Below are positions 17,431-27,032 of a stretch of DNA of 64,000 nt, piece after piece (the first letter of the stretch is position 1; every line of letters starts with the position of its first letter). The position numbers and the translations under genes are program-made. The notes under the pieces were generated by a model, which worked only from the letters and a program-made list of their open reading frames with translations, searched no databases and was not told the DNA's origin. The DNA is taken from contig NZ_JASCQG010000015.1 of the NCBI RefSeq assembly GCF_030005555.1, forward strand, positions 1-64,000. The letters run 5' to 3'. Source of the DNA: Empedobacter sedimenti. Its GTDB lineage: Bacteria; Bacteroidota; Bacteroidia; Flavobacteriales; Weeksellaceae.

Positions 17431-18804
17431 ATGCAAATAAAAACATTTTTCGTTGGATTAGGAATTGCGTCATTAATTGGTTTTCAATCATGTCGCGATG
17501 ATTTTGATTACGATCCTATTTCGTCAGAATTAAAATTTAGTAAAGACACTATTTCTGTTGATACGGTCTATAATTTTTCAAAATCAGAGACCTATGTTTT
17601 AAAGGTTTATAATCCTGAAAACGATGATCGTGTTATTCCAAAAATCTATCTATCAAAAGGAAATCAATCTTTTTTTAATATCAATGTAGATGGAAAAGCA
17701 GGAACAAGTTTTGAGAATGTACCGATCAGAAAAAAAGATAGTTTATTCATTTTTGTAGAAGTTAATGCAAAAGATGCTTCTGCAAATCCATTGTATGATG
17801 ACGAAATCAATTTTGAGACAATTAATTCTTCAAAAAAAATAAAATTACTTTCTTGGATCGAAAAAGCTAAAATTTATCCAAAGGATGCAACAATTTCTTC
17901 TGCAAATTGGAATGTAAATGAAGCGCAAGTAATTGATGGAAATTTGACTGTAACAAGTGATTTAACAATTGACAAAGGAACTAAAGTTTATTTCAAAAAG
18001 GGAGCGAGTTTAACAATTGCAAATAATGCTAAACTTACTGTAAATGGAGCTTTGAATGAAGAAGTAAAATTTCGTTCGGCACGTCATGACAAAAAATATG
18101 ACTCGATTCCTGATCAATGGAATAAAATCGAATTATCTCCAAATAGTATTTCTACAATAAATTATGCTAAAATTATTGGTGCTGATACTGGATTACATGT
18201 AAATAAAGCTAAATTAGATATTCGTAATGCCAAAATCGTCAACAATCAATCATACGGAATATTAGCTACTAACGCGACTATTACGGGATATAATTTGATT
18301 ATGAATAATAGTAATTTGGCAAGTTTAGCGATTGAATATGGAGGTTCGTACGAATTTTACCATTCTACTTTTGCCAATTATTTCAACTTTTCGACAGGTG
18401 TTGGTCCAGCTTATTCTGTGTATTTAAGTAATTTTGATAAAGATAAAAATACAGCATCTTTAACTAAGGCTACGTTCGGGAATTGTATTTTTTATAATGA
18501 TAATAAGTCAAATGCAATCTTCTTGGATAAAAAAGATGGTGCGGCTTTCAATTATTTATTTGATACCAATATTATTCGTAATGTAGATACATCAACGTTA
18601 AATGTAACAACTGCGCCAAATTTCTTGGCAAGTATTACGCTCGATCCGATGTTTGTGAATACAAATTACACTGCAAACAAACTTGCTGTAAAAAAAGAAT
18701 CGCCTGCAAAGGGAAAAGGTAAATTAGCTTTTGCACAACAATATCCGTTAGATTATAACGGACAACCACGTGGAACAACTCCTACAATTGGGGCTTTGCA
18801 ATAA
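17431..18804 (+). CDS. Beta-helix cell-surface lipoprotein (choice-of-anchor Q type)
   Basis: 457-residue lipoprotein, probably exposed on the outer membrane. A signal peptide with the lipobox FQSC places the lipidated Cys near residue 20. The central part (about 150-390) shows parallel beta-helix rungs: LTVTSDLTIDKGTKVYFK, ASLTIANNAKLTVNG, TINYAKIIGADTGLHVNKA. The C terminus PLDYNGQPRGTTPTIGALQ is the hallmark of proteins labelled choice-of-anchor Q. The start at 17431 restores a clean signal peptide and lies downstream of the promoter box. Such proteins are commonly adhesins or polysaccharide binders, but the role here is unknown. Confidence 0.85.
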   Translation: MQIKTFFVGLGIASLIGFQSCRDDFDYDPISSELKFSKDTISVDTVYNFSKSETYVLKVYNPENDDRVIPKIYLSKGNQSFFNINVDGKAGTSFENVPIRKKDSLFIFVEVNAKDASANPLYDDEINFETINSSKKIKLLSWIEKAKIYPKDATISSANWNVNEAQVIDGNLTVTSDLTIDKGTKVYFKKGASLTIANNAKLTVNGALNEEVKFRSARHDKKYDSIPDQWNKIELSPNSISTINYAKIIGADTGLHVNKAKLDIRNAKIVNNQSYGILATNATITGYNLIMNNSNLASLAIEYGGSYEFYHSTFANYFNFSTGVGPAYSVYLSNFDKDKNTASLTKATFGNCIFYNDNKSNAIFLDKKDGAAFNYLFDTNIIRNVDTSTLNVTTAPNFLASITLDPMFVNTNYTANKLAVKKESPAKGKGKLAFAQQYPLDYNGQPRGTTPTIGALQ

Positions 18805-18809
18805 AATAA

Positions 18810-18839
18810 AAAAACTCGAAGTTAAAACTTCGAGTTTTT
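18810..18839. terminator. Bidirectional terminator
   Basis: 14-bp stem AAAAACTCGAAGTT / AACTTCGAGTTTTT between convergent genes. Its right flank reaches the stop codon of the minus-strand lipoprotein. Confidence 0.9.
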
Positions 18840-19298
18840 TTATTGATCTAACGAAACGGTAATTTTTCCTTTAAAATCTTCTCCTTTAAAATTTATTTTA
18901 TATCTCTTATAAGATAATAAATGTATTTCTTCACTATTTTTTAATCTCCCTTGAGATACACTTCCTACTTGTGTAAGCTCTTTACCCGTATCATCTGTAA
19001 TTGTAAAATCTAACAAACCATCTTTTTGTTTTACTTCGTAGTTTACCAAAAGATCAATGTCTTGATTGGTTTTCAAAAAATAATAAACTTCGCCTTGCAA
19101 CTTTGAAAAATCTAACACAATTTGATTATTATTTCTTCGTATAACTTTCTTTGCATTAAACGTAGTTTCCTCAGCCTTATAAATACCATCTAAACTTAAA
19201 TATCTCGAAGAATTTGTATTTGCATCAGTAATCGTAGAAATTGTCACGCAAGATTGTGTCAAAATCATTACAAAAAATAATAAAATAAACTTTTTCAT
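18840..19298 (-). CDS. Lipoprotein of unknown function
   Basis: 152 residues from the chosen ATG at 19298, which gives MKKFILLFFVMILTQSC, a compact signal peptide with lipobox TQSC. An upstream in-frame ATG two codons earlier and a longer frame to 19328 are less likely because they put extra charged residues before the signal. The mature domain is beta-rich and about 130 residues long, with no family I recognize. It lies 56 bp downstream of umuD on the same strand and may be read through from that operon. Confidence 0.75.
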   Translation of the reverse strand: MKKFILLFFVMILTQSCVTISTITDANTNSSRYLSLDGIYKAEETTFNAKKVIRRNNNQIVLDFSKLQGEVYYFLKTNQDIDLLVNYEVKQKDGLLDFTITDDTGKELTQVGSVSQGRLKNSEEIHLLSYKRYKINFKGEDFKGKITVSLDQ

Positions 19299-19354
19299 AA
19301 ACATAGTATCTTTTCTACTTAGATGCACGATTTACAAAAAAGTTACAACAGAGG

Positions 19355-19801
19355 TTAAATTCGATTACTTTTTTCTCTTACTAACACTCCTACTACACCC
19401 AAAATAATTACTTCATCTTCTTCTTTTATTTTGACACAATTTTTATAGTTCGGGTTTAATGCGACTAATTTATTGTTTATTTTATCAAAACGTTTTAATG
19501 TATAATCTTCCTTATTTACAGAAACTATAATATCATCATTGTGCAATGGTACCAAATCGGTTCTAATAATCAATAAATCATTTTTCTGATACACTGGATA
19601 CATCGAATCTCCGCCAACTACAATAATAAAAGTAGATTCTGAATGCATCAAATAACGCTCGTCCAAACTAATATTATCATCTACAAAATCTTCTGCTGGT
19701 GATGGAAATCCTGCATTTACAAAACCAAAATTTGGTATATATTGCTTTTTTCCGTCTGATTTTATCGAATATATATTCAATTCTTTATCTAAAATTTTCA
19801 C
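19355..19801 (-). CDS. umuD: UmuD-like S24 autoprotease of translesion polymerase V
   Basis: 148-residue LexA-fold protein that self-cleaves during DNA damage to activate the UmuC polymerase. The cleavage site is Ala30-Gly31 (VNAGFPSP). The catalytic pair is Ser66 in GDSMYP and Lys103 in YTLKRF; the 37-residue Ser-Lys spacing and the distance from the cleavage site equal those of E. coli UmuD (C24-G25, S60, K97). There is no LexA DNA-binding domain. The gene starts 7 bp after the umuC stop, so it is translated from the same message, but in the opposite order from enterobacterial umuDC. Confidence 0.93.
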   Translation of the reverse strand: MKILDKELNIYSIKSDGKKQYIPNFGFVNAGFPSPAEDFVDDNISLDERYLMHSESTFIIVVGGDSMYPVYQKNDLLIIRTDLVPLHNDDIIVSVNKEDYTLKRFDKINNKLVALNPNYKNCVKIKEEDEVIILGVVGVLVREKSNRI

Positions 19802-19808
19802 TTTCTAA

Positions 19809-21065
19809 TTAATAAACAATTAATAAATCTTTCCATTTTGTAGTATAACAAGGCGAAAGGCGTTCTTGTCGCATTTTCCATGTTCTATCCAAATCTTGCG
19901 AAGCTAATTTTACTTTCGCTGCGCCAAACTTTTTATTCAAAACATCCATCGCTTTCATCAAATTAGGATGATGTGTATTTTCTTCTTCAAAAAGAGAAAG
20001 TTGTCGTTGATCTTCTGGCACAAGTCCAGACACAATAATTCCTGCTTTTTTATACGCATAACCATCTTTATAAATTTGTTCAAAGGCTCTTACCGCAACT
20101 TTTGACAATGTTATACTCGAATTAGATTGATACGGAAGATGAATCGAAATTGTTCTATAATACTGTGCTTTTTCTTTGTCAAACGGATTAGTTTGTATAA
20201 ATAAGGTAAGTAAATTACATGATGAATTTTGTTTACGCAATTTCTCTGCACAACTCACCGCAAAAGTAGAAACGCGTTCTTTTACATACTCAAAATCGTT
20301 GGTATATTTTTCGAAACTACGTGTAGTTGCAATTCTTTTTTTGGGCGAAATCATATCTAAATCAAGAACAGATTCACCTAATAATTCTTTTTTAAGACGA
20401 AGTCCTACTATCGAAAATTCTTTGCGAATGTATTCGTCTTCTAAATTCACAAAATCCAATGCTTTATGAACTCCAATCATTCGTAATCGTTTCGAAAAAC
20501 GACGACCAATTCCCCACACTTCTTCAATATCAGCCCATTTTAACGCTTTATAAATTTGCTCCTCTGTTTTGAGTGTAAAAACTCCTTGATGAAACTGCGG
20601 GAATTTTTTTGCAATAAGATTAGCTAATTTCGCTAAAGCCTTTGTTGGCGCAATTCCTACACAAACAGGTAATTTTGTATATTGTAAAACCTTTGCTTTT
20701 ATCTCTCTGCCATAATCTGTTAAATCATATCGATCAAAACCTTCAAATTTTAAGAAACATTCATCAATCGAATAGATCTCTTGATCAGGAGAATAAGTCG
20801 ATAAAATTTTCATGACACGATTACTCATATCAGCATACAATTGATAATTAGACGAAAAGACTTCTATTCTATTTTTATCAAACATTTTCTGATATTGATG
20901 AGCAGGTGCTCCCATCGGAATTCCAATATCTTTTGCTTCTTGCGAGCGCGAAATAACACAACCATCGTTATTAGAAAGCACAACAATTGGTTTATTCAAA
21001 AGCTTTGGCTCAAAAATACGATGACAACTTGCGTAAAAATTGTTACAATCTACTAATGCGTACAT
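19809..21065 (-). CDS. umuC: UmuC-like Y-family translesion DNA polymerase
   Basis: 418-residue error-prone polymerase that copies past lesions when complexed with cleaved UmuD. The start MYALVDCNNFYASC carries metal-binding Asp6, and YSIDECF carries Asp101 and Glu102, at the same positions as in E. coli UmuC. Palm, fingers, thumb (helix-hairpin-helix near WADIEEVWGIGRRF) and little-finger domains are all present, with the C-terminal UmuC-specific tail. It is first in a two-gene operon followed by umuD. A short palindrome CAAATTTG (21070-21077) precedes the ATG; whether it is a damage-responsive operator is unknown. Confidence 0.95.
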   Translation of the reverse strand: MYALVDCNNFYASCHRIFEPKLLNKPIVVLSNNDGCVISRSQEAKDIGIPMGAPAHQYQKMFDKNRIEVFSSNYQLYADMSNRVMKILSTYSPDQEIYSIDECFLKFEGFDRYDLTDYGREIKAKVLQYTKLPVCVGIAPTKALAKLANLIAKKFPQFHQGVFTLKTEEQIYKALKWADIEEVWGIGRRFSKRLRMIGVHKALDFVNLEDEYIRKEFSIVGLRLKKELLGESVLDLDMISPKKRIATTRSFEKYTNDFEYVKERVSTFAVSCAEKLRKQNSSCNLLTLFIQTNPFDKEKAQYYRTISIHLPYQSNSSITLSKVAVRAFEQIYKDGYAYKKAGIIVSGLVPEDQRQLSLFEEENTHHPNLMKAMDVLNKKFGAAKVKLASQDLDRTWKMRQERLSPCYTTKWKDLLIVY

Positions 21066-21132
21066 CGTACAAATTTGAGAAGATTAAACGCTACAATGTG
21101 TCGTCGAAAATGTTAATTTATTCCATAAAAAA

Positions 21133-21157
21133 AAAGAGACAAACTTATCATCTCTTT
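21133..21157 (-). terminator. Terminator of the small membrane gene
   Basis: Minus strand: AAAGAGA, a loop of eleven bases, then TCTCTTT running into a nine-base T tract. A modest stem, but the T tract is long. Confidence 0.65.
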
Positions 21158-21165
21158 CTTACTCT

Positions 21166-21393
21166 TTATTCTTTAAAATATTTGTCGCGGTATTTAAATC
21201 CTAAAATACAACCTACAAGCATCAAAAGTGCCATATAATTATTAATAATACTTAAATCTTGGTGATGTTCGTATATATTAATTTTTACATTCTTAAGGTG
21301 ATGATGTAATGTATTCTGTGTTTGTGCAGATAATGTGGTACAAAATCCTAGTAACGGCAATAATGTAGTTAAGACTAAACTTTTAAAGTTCAT
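21166..21393 (-). CDS. Small exported membrane protein, histidine-rich
   Basis: 75-residue protein with a cleavable signal peptide (AxA site at LSAQ, about residue 23), a His-rich stretch (LHHHLKNVKINIYEHHQ) and one C-terminal helix (about 52-68) followed by a basic tail. Short single-helix proteins of this kind are frequent in flavobacteria. No function known. It has its own terminator and a 247-bp upstream gap in which I see no other gene, so it looks like a separate transcript. Confidence 0.6.
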   Translation of the reverse strand: MNFKSLVLTTLLPLLGFCTTLSAQTQNTLHHHLKNVKINIYEHHQDLSIINNYMALLMLVGCILGFKYRDKYFKE

Positions 21394-21615
21394 TTGTGTA
21401 AAGTTTTATAAAAATGTGTTAATGTTAATTTTTAAAAAACTAATGACAAAAAGATATAAATATCTTCAGAATAAGTAGAGGCGATTGTTATGGTAAAAAT
21501 ACACATTTATTTTACAAAAAGTCAACTAAAATAACTATTTATTATCGGATTAATAACTTATCGTCATATATACTAACCATTTCTAATTGAATATCAATAA
21601 ATAATGTAATAACAA

Positions 21616-21638
21616 AAAATCCGCAAATTGCGGATTTT
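21616..21638 (-). terminator. Terminator of the CC0125/CC1285-like lipoprotein gene
   Basis: Stem AAAATCCGCAA / TTGCGGATTTT immediately after the minus-strand stop codon. Confidence 0.85.
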
Positions 21639-21640
21639 CA

Positions 21641-22078
21641 TTATTTTTTAGATTTGATTTTATATTTCTTGTGTAAATCGTTTATAACAACCTTAGGCTC
21701 ATAAACTGTTTGATATTTCATTGGTTTATTGTTCTTAAAAAACTGAACTTTTAACCACGTATCATTGTTATCTAATTTTGTATAACTATTACTTTTTTCC
21801 AAAACTTTATCGTTCACTGTACTCAAAATTGCGAAATAGTCAAAATTATTACGCTCTCCAATTTCTGCAGCTCTCAATAAAGCATAATCAAAGTTACGAT
21901 CTTTTTTATTATGCTCATTTCCATCAAAACTGATGATATAAGTATCATTATTCACCTTCTCTTCTGTGTATCCACCAGAACCATTATCTTTCTGATAAGC
22001 CACGGCTTTACTGTTGTTACAACTTGCTAAAGTCAAGACTAAAACTCCAGCAAATAAAAATTGAATTACTTTTTTCAT
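21641..22078 (-). CDS. Lipoprotein resembling the CC0125/CC1285 family
   Basis: 145 residues from the ATG at 22078, which gives MKKVIQFLFAGVLVLTLASC, a standard signal with lipobox LASC. The region GYTEEKVNNDTYIISFDGN followed by DYALLRAAEIGERNNFDYF matches the pattern of the CC0125/CC1285 lipoproteins (GYsE..l....y.v.F.GN....RAAELt...GydyF). Function of the family is not known. The longer frame to 22111 adds an improbable N-terminal extension. It diverges from ccsBA. Confidence 0.72.
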   Translation of the reverse strand: MKKVIQFLFAGVLVLTLASCNNSKAVAYQKDNGSGGYTEEKVNNDTYIISFDGNEHNKKDRNFDYALLRAAEIGERNNFDYFAILSTVNDKVLEKSNSYTKLDNNDTWLKVQFFKNNKPMKYQTVYEPKVVINDLHKKYKIKSKK

Positions 22079-22323
22079 AATAATATTAATTTGATAATTG
22101 AAGCTTAACAAAAGTTGTACCCTTTAACTATTATTTTCTAAATTTTCTAAATATTTTCTTAAAATTATTTTATCAAAGTTTAACTTTCAGAATAAAACAC
22201 TTCATATCTCATTAAAAACAAATCATTTACCAACCAATTGATCTAGATCAATTAACATTACGTTAACGATTGCATTCTAATAAAAATCATTTAAGTTTTA
22301 ATGCTTTATCTGATAAACTCGAC

Positions 22324-22331
22324 TATTTTTG
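22324..22331 (+). promoter_or_regulatory. -7 box of ccsBA
   Basis: TATTTTTG, exact consensus, 17 bases before the ATG at 22349. It lies downstream of the earlier in-frame ATG at 22301, which is therefore unlikely to be the start. Confidence 0.6.
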
Positions 22332-22348
22332 TAAATCAATTTTTAGTA

Positions 22349-25300
22349 ATGAGTAAAATAGAAAAATATTTATTTTCTACCAGAACCATGACGGTCTTGC
22401 TTTTCATCTACGCAATCGCTATGGGTTATGCCACTTTCATTGAAAATGACTACGATACAGCTACTGCAAAAGCTGTCATTTACGAAGCAAAGTGGTTTGA
22501 GGTATTGATGGTTTGGTTAATTGTTCTGTTTTTAATGAACATTAAACGTTACCGCTTATGGTCAAAGGAAAAACTACCTTTATTGGTTTTTCACTTAGCT
22601 TTTTTGTTTATTTTTATTGGAGGAGGAATTACTCGTTACATCAGTTTTGAAGGCGAAATGCCTATCCCAGAAGGAGGAACAAGTAACGAAATTACATCGT
22701 ACAAGTCTTATTTCAAGATGATGGTTGATGATGGTACACAGCGTTTAGCGTATGACAATCATCAATACAACATGACGTATTTCGACAGAAAAGATAGTAC
22801 AAGTAGTTTATTTCACAGACATTTTGAAGGAGAATATCAATTCAAAGATAAAGTCATCAAACTAAAAACGTTTGATTACATTCCTCATGCTTTAGATACA
22901 GTTGTTAGAAGAAAAGACGGAATTAACGTTTTAGAAATCGTTACAGTTGGTCAAAGTGGACGTAACTCTGTTTTCATCAGAAATGGAGAAATAAAAAGTG
23001 TAAACGGAACATTAGTTTCGTATAACAGACCACAAGATGGTGCTGTACAAATTACAGGTGAAGGTGAGAATTTGGTTATCAAATCTCCTTTTGAAGGTGA
23101 ATTTGTGCAAATGGCAGGACAACAAGTAGGACAGATTACAGATATGCAGAAATTGCAAGAAGGCGCTGGTAAAGTTGAATTCAACGTTCCTGCTCCTCTT
23201 AAACTTCGCTCGTTGTATACAATTAACGGAGCACAATTTGTGGTTCCAAATCCAGCTTTCAAAGGAGAAGTTTTATATAGACAAGGTTCTAAATTTAAAG
23301 CAGAAGAGAAAAACCTTCCTGGAGCTATCAAAGCAGAAGTTATTGTTGGCGATAAACGCGATACTGTAACAATTGTTGGTGGTAAAGGAGTATCAAATTA
23401 CTCTGCTGATGTACAAATTGACGGAATGAATATCTCATTAGGTTATGGATCAAAAATGGAGAAAGTTCCATTTAGCATTCGTTTAGATGATTTTGTTTTA
23501 GATCGTTATCCAGGTTCAACAAATCCATCTTCATTCGAATCTAACATTACAGTTATAGACGAAGGCAAAGAAACAAAACAACATATTTATATGAATAATG
23601 TAATGGATTACAAAGGTTATCGTTTCTTCCAATCAAGTTATTTCCCTACGGAGGACGGAACAATTTTATCTGTAAACCAAGATTGGTGGGGTACTAACAT
23701 TACTTATTTAGGATACTTTATGTTATTTGGAGGTATGTTTGTCTCATTATTCTGGAAAGGAACACGTTTCTTACAATTAAACTCTTTATTGAAAGGTTTA
23801 CATAAAAAGAAAGTCAATGTATTATTACCATTGTTCTTACTATCTGGATTAGCTTTTGCTCAAAATCCAAGTACAACTGATGGTGGAAAAACAGGACATC
23901 AAAAAATCACAACAGAATCAGAGAAAGGTAATGTACATTCATCAGAACACATTGGTAATTTTTCTACAAAAATGGCTGATGGAGATGAATTAGCAAAAAA
24001 TGTAAAAATCTCTGACGAACATGCTGATAAATTTGGTCACTTATTGATTCAAGATATCGAAGGACGTATAAAACCTGTTAATACACAAGCATTAGAAATC
24101 CTTAGAAAAGTTTACAAAAAAGATAAATTTCACGGGTTATCTGCTAACAAATGGTTTATCTCTTTACAATTAGATCCTGCATATTGGGTAAATGCCCCAA
24201 TGATTGAAGTAGGTGAAAAAGGTGGTGATCGTTTAAAGAAAATTACAAGTGCAAACGAAGATGGTTACACGTCTTTAATGAACTTAATTGATCCTAAAAC
24301 AACTCGTTTCAAATTAGATAAAGCGTACAACGAAGCTTTCTCAAGAAAACCTTCGGAACGATCTAAATTTGATGAAGAAGTTATAAAAGTAACAGAACGT
24401 TTCAATATTTTAGATCAAACAGCAAAAGGATACCAATTAAAAATTATTCCAGTTCAAAATGATCCTGCTGAACGTTGGACATCTTGGATTTATCAAACAC
24501 AAGAAAACCCAGTAGAAATCGACACTATGGCACTTGGAATGGTAAGTGTTTATTTCAATATGGTGTCAAAAGGTGTAGAAAATGGTGATTGGACACCTGC
24601 TGATAATGCAGTAGATTATATCGATAAATACCAACAAAAATGGGGTAAAAATGTTGTTCCTTCTCCTACTAAAGTAGAAATTGAGGTTTTATACAACAAA
24701 TACAACGTTTTCTTCTGGGTAATGGTTGCATACTGTACTGTTGGAGGAGTTTTAATGATTTTATCATTTATCCAATTATTCTCTGAAAGTAAATTATTAC
24801 ACCGCATCATTAATGTGTGTTTAGGATTATTGGTAGTCATTTTTGTAATTCAAGCTGCTGGGCTTGGTGTACGTTGGTATTTAACTGGACATGCTCCTTG
24901 GTCAAATGGTTACGAAGCTATTGTATTTATCTCATGGATTAGTGTATTAGCAGGTTTGTTGTTATACAAAAACCGAAATGCATTTATTCCGACTACAGGA
25001 GCTATGGTTGCTGTAATTATGATGGGATTTGCACACGGAGGTTCTATGTTAGATCCACAAATTACTCCTTTAGTACCAGTACTTAAATCTTATTGGTTAA
25101 TTGTACACGTTGCGATTATCGTTTCATCATATGGTTTCTTTGGATTGAGTGCTATTTTAGGTGTTTTCTCATTAATTATTATGATGATTAAACCTAACAA
25201 GAAAATTGAAATCTCGTTGAAAGAAATGACATACGTTTCGGAAATGTCTCTTACAATTGGTATTTATTTACTTGCTGTTGGTACATTCTTAGGAGGTATG

Positions 25301-25642
25301 TGGGCTAATGAATCTTGGGGACGTTATTGGTCTTGGGACCCAAAGGAAACTTGGGCTTTTGTTTCTGTAATTGTTTACGCAGTAGTTTTACACATGCGTT
25401 TAGTTCCAGGGCTTAGAGGTAAATTTGCCTTTAATGTTGCTGCAATGTGGTCTATTTGGTCTGTAATTATGACTTATTTTGGAGTTAACTATTACTTATC
25501 AGGATTACATTCGTACGCAGCCGGAGATCCAATTCCGGTTCCTTTATGGGTTTACTTAACAGCAATCGGAATGTTAGTCTTAACATTTGCTTCGTGGTAT
25601 TTACACACTAAAGTGCATCACATAAAAGATAAAGCTGAATAA
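22349..25642 (+). CDS. ccsBA: Fused cytochrome c biogenesis protein CcsBA (ResB-ResC)
   Basis: Inner-membrane heme exporter and cytochrome c heme lyase of system II, 1097 residues from the ATG at 22349. The N-terminal ResB half has helices near 10-35, 50-70 and 80-100, then a large periplasmic domain (FEGEMPIPEGGTSNEITSYKSYF onward) and a fourth helix near 445. The linker carries a long periplasmic stretch. The C-terminal CcsA half has six or more helices and the heme-binding WWD motif WGRYWSWDPKETWAF. Flanking His residues sit in VHVAIIVSSYG and NYYLSGLHSYA. Fusion of the two halves is known in Bacteroidota and epsilonproteobacteria. It is a single-gene unit. Confidence 0.95.
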   Translation: MSKIEKYLFSTRTMTVLLFIYAIAMGYATFIENDYDTATAKAVIYEAKWFEVLMVWLIVLFLMNIKRYRLWSKEKLPLLVFHLAFLFIFIGGGITRYISFEGEMPIPEGGTSNEITSYKSYFKMMVDDGTQRLAYDNHQYNMTYFDRKDSTSSLFHRHFEGEYQFKDKVIKLKTFDYIPHALDTVVRRKDGINVLEIVTVGQSGRNSVFIRNGEIKSVNGTLVSYNRPQDGAVQITGEGENLVIKSPFEGEFVQMAGQQVGQITDMQKLQEGAGKVEFNVPAPLKLRSLYTINGAQFVVPNPAFKGEVLYRQGSKFKAEEKNLPGAIKAEVIVGDKRDTVTIVGGKGVSNYSADVQIDGMNISLGYGSKMEKVPFSIRLDDFVLDRYPGSTNPSSFESNITVIDEGKETKQHIYMNNVMDYKGYRFFQSSYFPTEDGTILSVNQDWWGTNITYLGYFMLFGGMFVSLFWKGTRFLQLNSLLKGLHKKKVNVLLPLFLLSGLAFAQNPSTTDGGKTGHQKITTESEKGNVHSSEHIGNFSTKMADGDELAKNVKISDEHADKFGHLLIQDIEGRIKPVNTQALEILRKVYKKDKFHGLSANKWFISLQLDPAYWVNAPMIEVGEKGGDRLKKITSANEDGYTSLMNLIDPKTTRFKLDKAYNEAFSRKPSERSKFDEEVIKVTERFNILDQTAKGYQLKIIPVQNDPAERWTSWIYQTQENPVEIDTMALGMVSVYFNMVSKGVENGDWTPADNAVDYIDKYQQKWGKNVVPSPTKVEIEVLYNKYNVFFWVMVAYCTVGGVLMILSFIQLFSESKLLHRIINVCLGLLVVIFVIQAAGLGVRWYLTGHAPWSNGYEAIVFISWISVLAGLLLYKNRNAFIPTTGAMVAVIMMGFAHGGSMLDPQITPLVPVLKSYWLIVHVAIIVSSYGFFGLSAILGVFSLIIMMIKPNKKIEISLKEMTYVSEMSLTIGIYLLAVGTFLGGMWANESWGRYWSWDPKETWAFVSVIVYAVVLHMRLVPGLRGKFAFNVAAMWSIWSVIMTYFGVNYYLSGLHSYAAGDPIPVPLWVYLTAIGMLVLTFASWYLHTKVHHIKDKAE

Positions 25643-25661
25643 TAATTTCAGTTTATTTCAT

Positions 25662-25693
25662 AAAAAAGCTCCGAAATATTTCGGAGCTTTTTT
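25662..25693. terminator. Bidirectional terminator
   Basis: Stem AAAAAAGCTCCGAAA / TTTCGGAGCTTTTTT between convergent ccsBA and the FabH-like gene. Confidence 0.9.
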
Positions 25694-25715
25694 TATATCA
25701 TTCAACCAACTTATA

Positions 25716-26780
25716 TCAACATTGATAAACAATTGCGTTAATATTCATTCCAGCACCAACAGAAGCAAATAAAATAACATCTCCTTTGTTAACTTCATGA
25801 GAAGATAACTCACCATTCTTAATCATTTTAAGCAAAGTGGGAATTGTTGCTACACTACTATTTCCCAACTTACTAATCACCATTGGCATAATATTTTCTG
25901 GAATCGGAAGATCATATAATTCGTAAAAACGTTTTACAATTGCTTCATCCATTTTTTCATTCGCTTGATGGATAATTACTTTATTTAATTGATTAATCGA
26001 ATATCCGCTCGCATCAAAACACTGTTTCATTGCATCTGGAACATTAGTCAAAGCAAATTCATAAATCTTACGTCCATTCATTTTAATAAATCTCGTGTTT
26101 GGGCAAGCTTCATTATTATAAGATTTTCCGAAAAATAAATAATCTTTCTCTTCAAGTGTATACGAAGCAGATAAGTGAGATTTTATACCCTCAGAACCTT
26201 CTTCAGTATACTCTAAAACCACTGCTCCCGCTCCATCTGCATAAATCATACTATCACGATCATGAATGTCCACAACTCTTGACAAAGTTTCTGCACCAAT
26301 CACTAAACAACGCTTAGCAATACCAGATTTGATGAATGCATTTGCTTGTATAACGCCTTCTACCCAACCAGGACAACCAAAAAGCACATCATAAGCAACA
26401 CAAAAATTATTTTTAATCTTCAATAAATGTTTTACACGAGATGCTAAACTAGGAACAGCATCAGATTGTACTGTCCCAAAATGTACATCTCCAAAATTAT
26501 GTGCAAATATGATGTAATCTAACGTTTCAGGATCTATACCAGAATCTTCGATAGCTTGTTGCGCAGCAATTAATCCTAAATCTGATGTAACTTGATTCTT
26601 ACTCGCATAACGTCTTTCTTCAATTCCTGTGATTTGTTTTAATTTCTCAGCAATAATTGCATTATTTTGTTTTAATGCAATTCCTTTTTCATCTAAAAAA
26701 ACATGTTGATCGAAAAACAAATTCGTTATAGTTTCTTCTGGAATGTAGTTACCTACACCTATTATTTTACTCGTTGTCAT
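25716..26780 (-). CDS. 3-oxoacyl-ACP synthase III-like (FabH-type) condensing enzyme
   Basis: 354-residue thiolase-fold enzyme. The catalytic triad is visible: Cys136 in DVLFGCPGW, His271 in IIHQANEKM and Asn307 in GNSSVATIP. The protein is longer than canonical FabH (about 320), and the residues around the active Cys (FGCPGW instead of ACSGF) differ, so this is probably a secondary homologue, perhaps for initiating an unusual fatty acid, a resorcinol or an acyl ester, rather than the housekeeping FabH. No acyl carrier or aryl polyene genes are adjacent. It is a single-gene transcript divergent from the peroxidase/bshB1 operon. Confidence 0.88.
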   Translation of the reverse strand: MTTSKIIGVGNYIPEETITNLFFDQHVFLDEKGIALKQNNAIIAEKLKQITGIEERRYASKNQVTSDLGLIAAQQAIEDSGIDPETLDYIIFAHNFGDVHFGTVQSDAVPSLASRVKHLLKIKNNFCVAYDVLFGCPGWVEGVIQANAFIKSGIAKRCLVIGAETLSRVVDIHDRDSMIYADGAGAVVLEYTEEGSEGIKSHLSASYTLEEKDYLFFGKSYNNEACPNTRFIKMNGRKIYEFALTNVPDAMKQCFDASGYSINQLNKVIIHQANEKMDEAIVKRFYELYDLPIPENIMPMVISKLGNSSVATIPTLLKMIKNGELSSHEVNKGDVILFASVGAGMNINAIVYQC

Positions 26781-27006
26781 TTATAATTTTTCACTTATTA
26801 GTGTCACTTTTTTGATAAAAAATATTCAAAGCGCGAGTAAATATACTCTTTCTAGCAAGAAAAAAAATAGAAAACAAAAGCTTAGCTACTATTTTTAACT
26901 AATTCACAATTATTAAGATTCAAACTTATCAAATTGAAAAGTACTGTTACTCAAAAAAACGAATAATTTTAAATTGTCTTTAACCTTCAAATTAACACAG
27001 ATTGTG

Positions 27007-27014
27007 TAAATTTG
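27007..27014 (+). promoter_or_regulatory. -7 box of the peroxidase-bshB1 operon
   Basis: TAAATTTG, exact consensus, 18 bases before the ATG. TTC at 26986-26988 is a weak -33 candidate. Confidence 0.55.
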
Positions 27015-27032
27015 TTATAAAATCAATAAGAT

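Noticed and set aside
21070-21077. CAAATTTG before umuC as an SOS operator
   Set aside because: An 8-bp AT-rich palindrome is expected by chance; no known LexA motif is matched.
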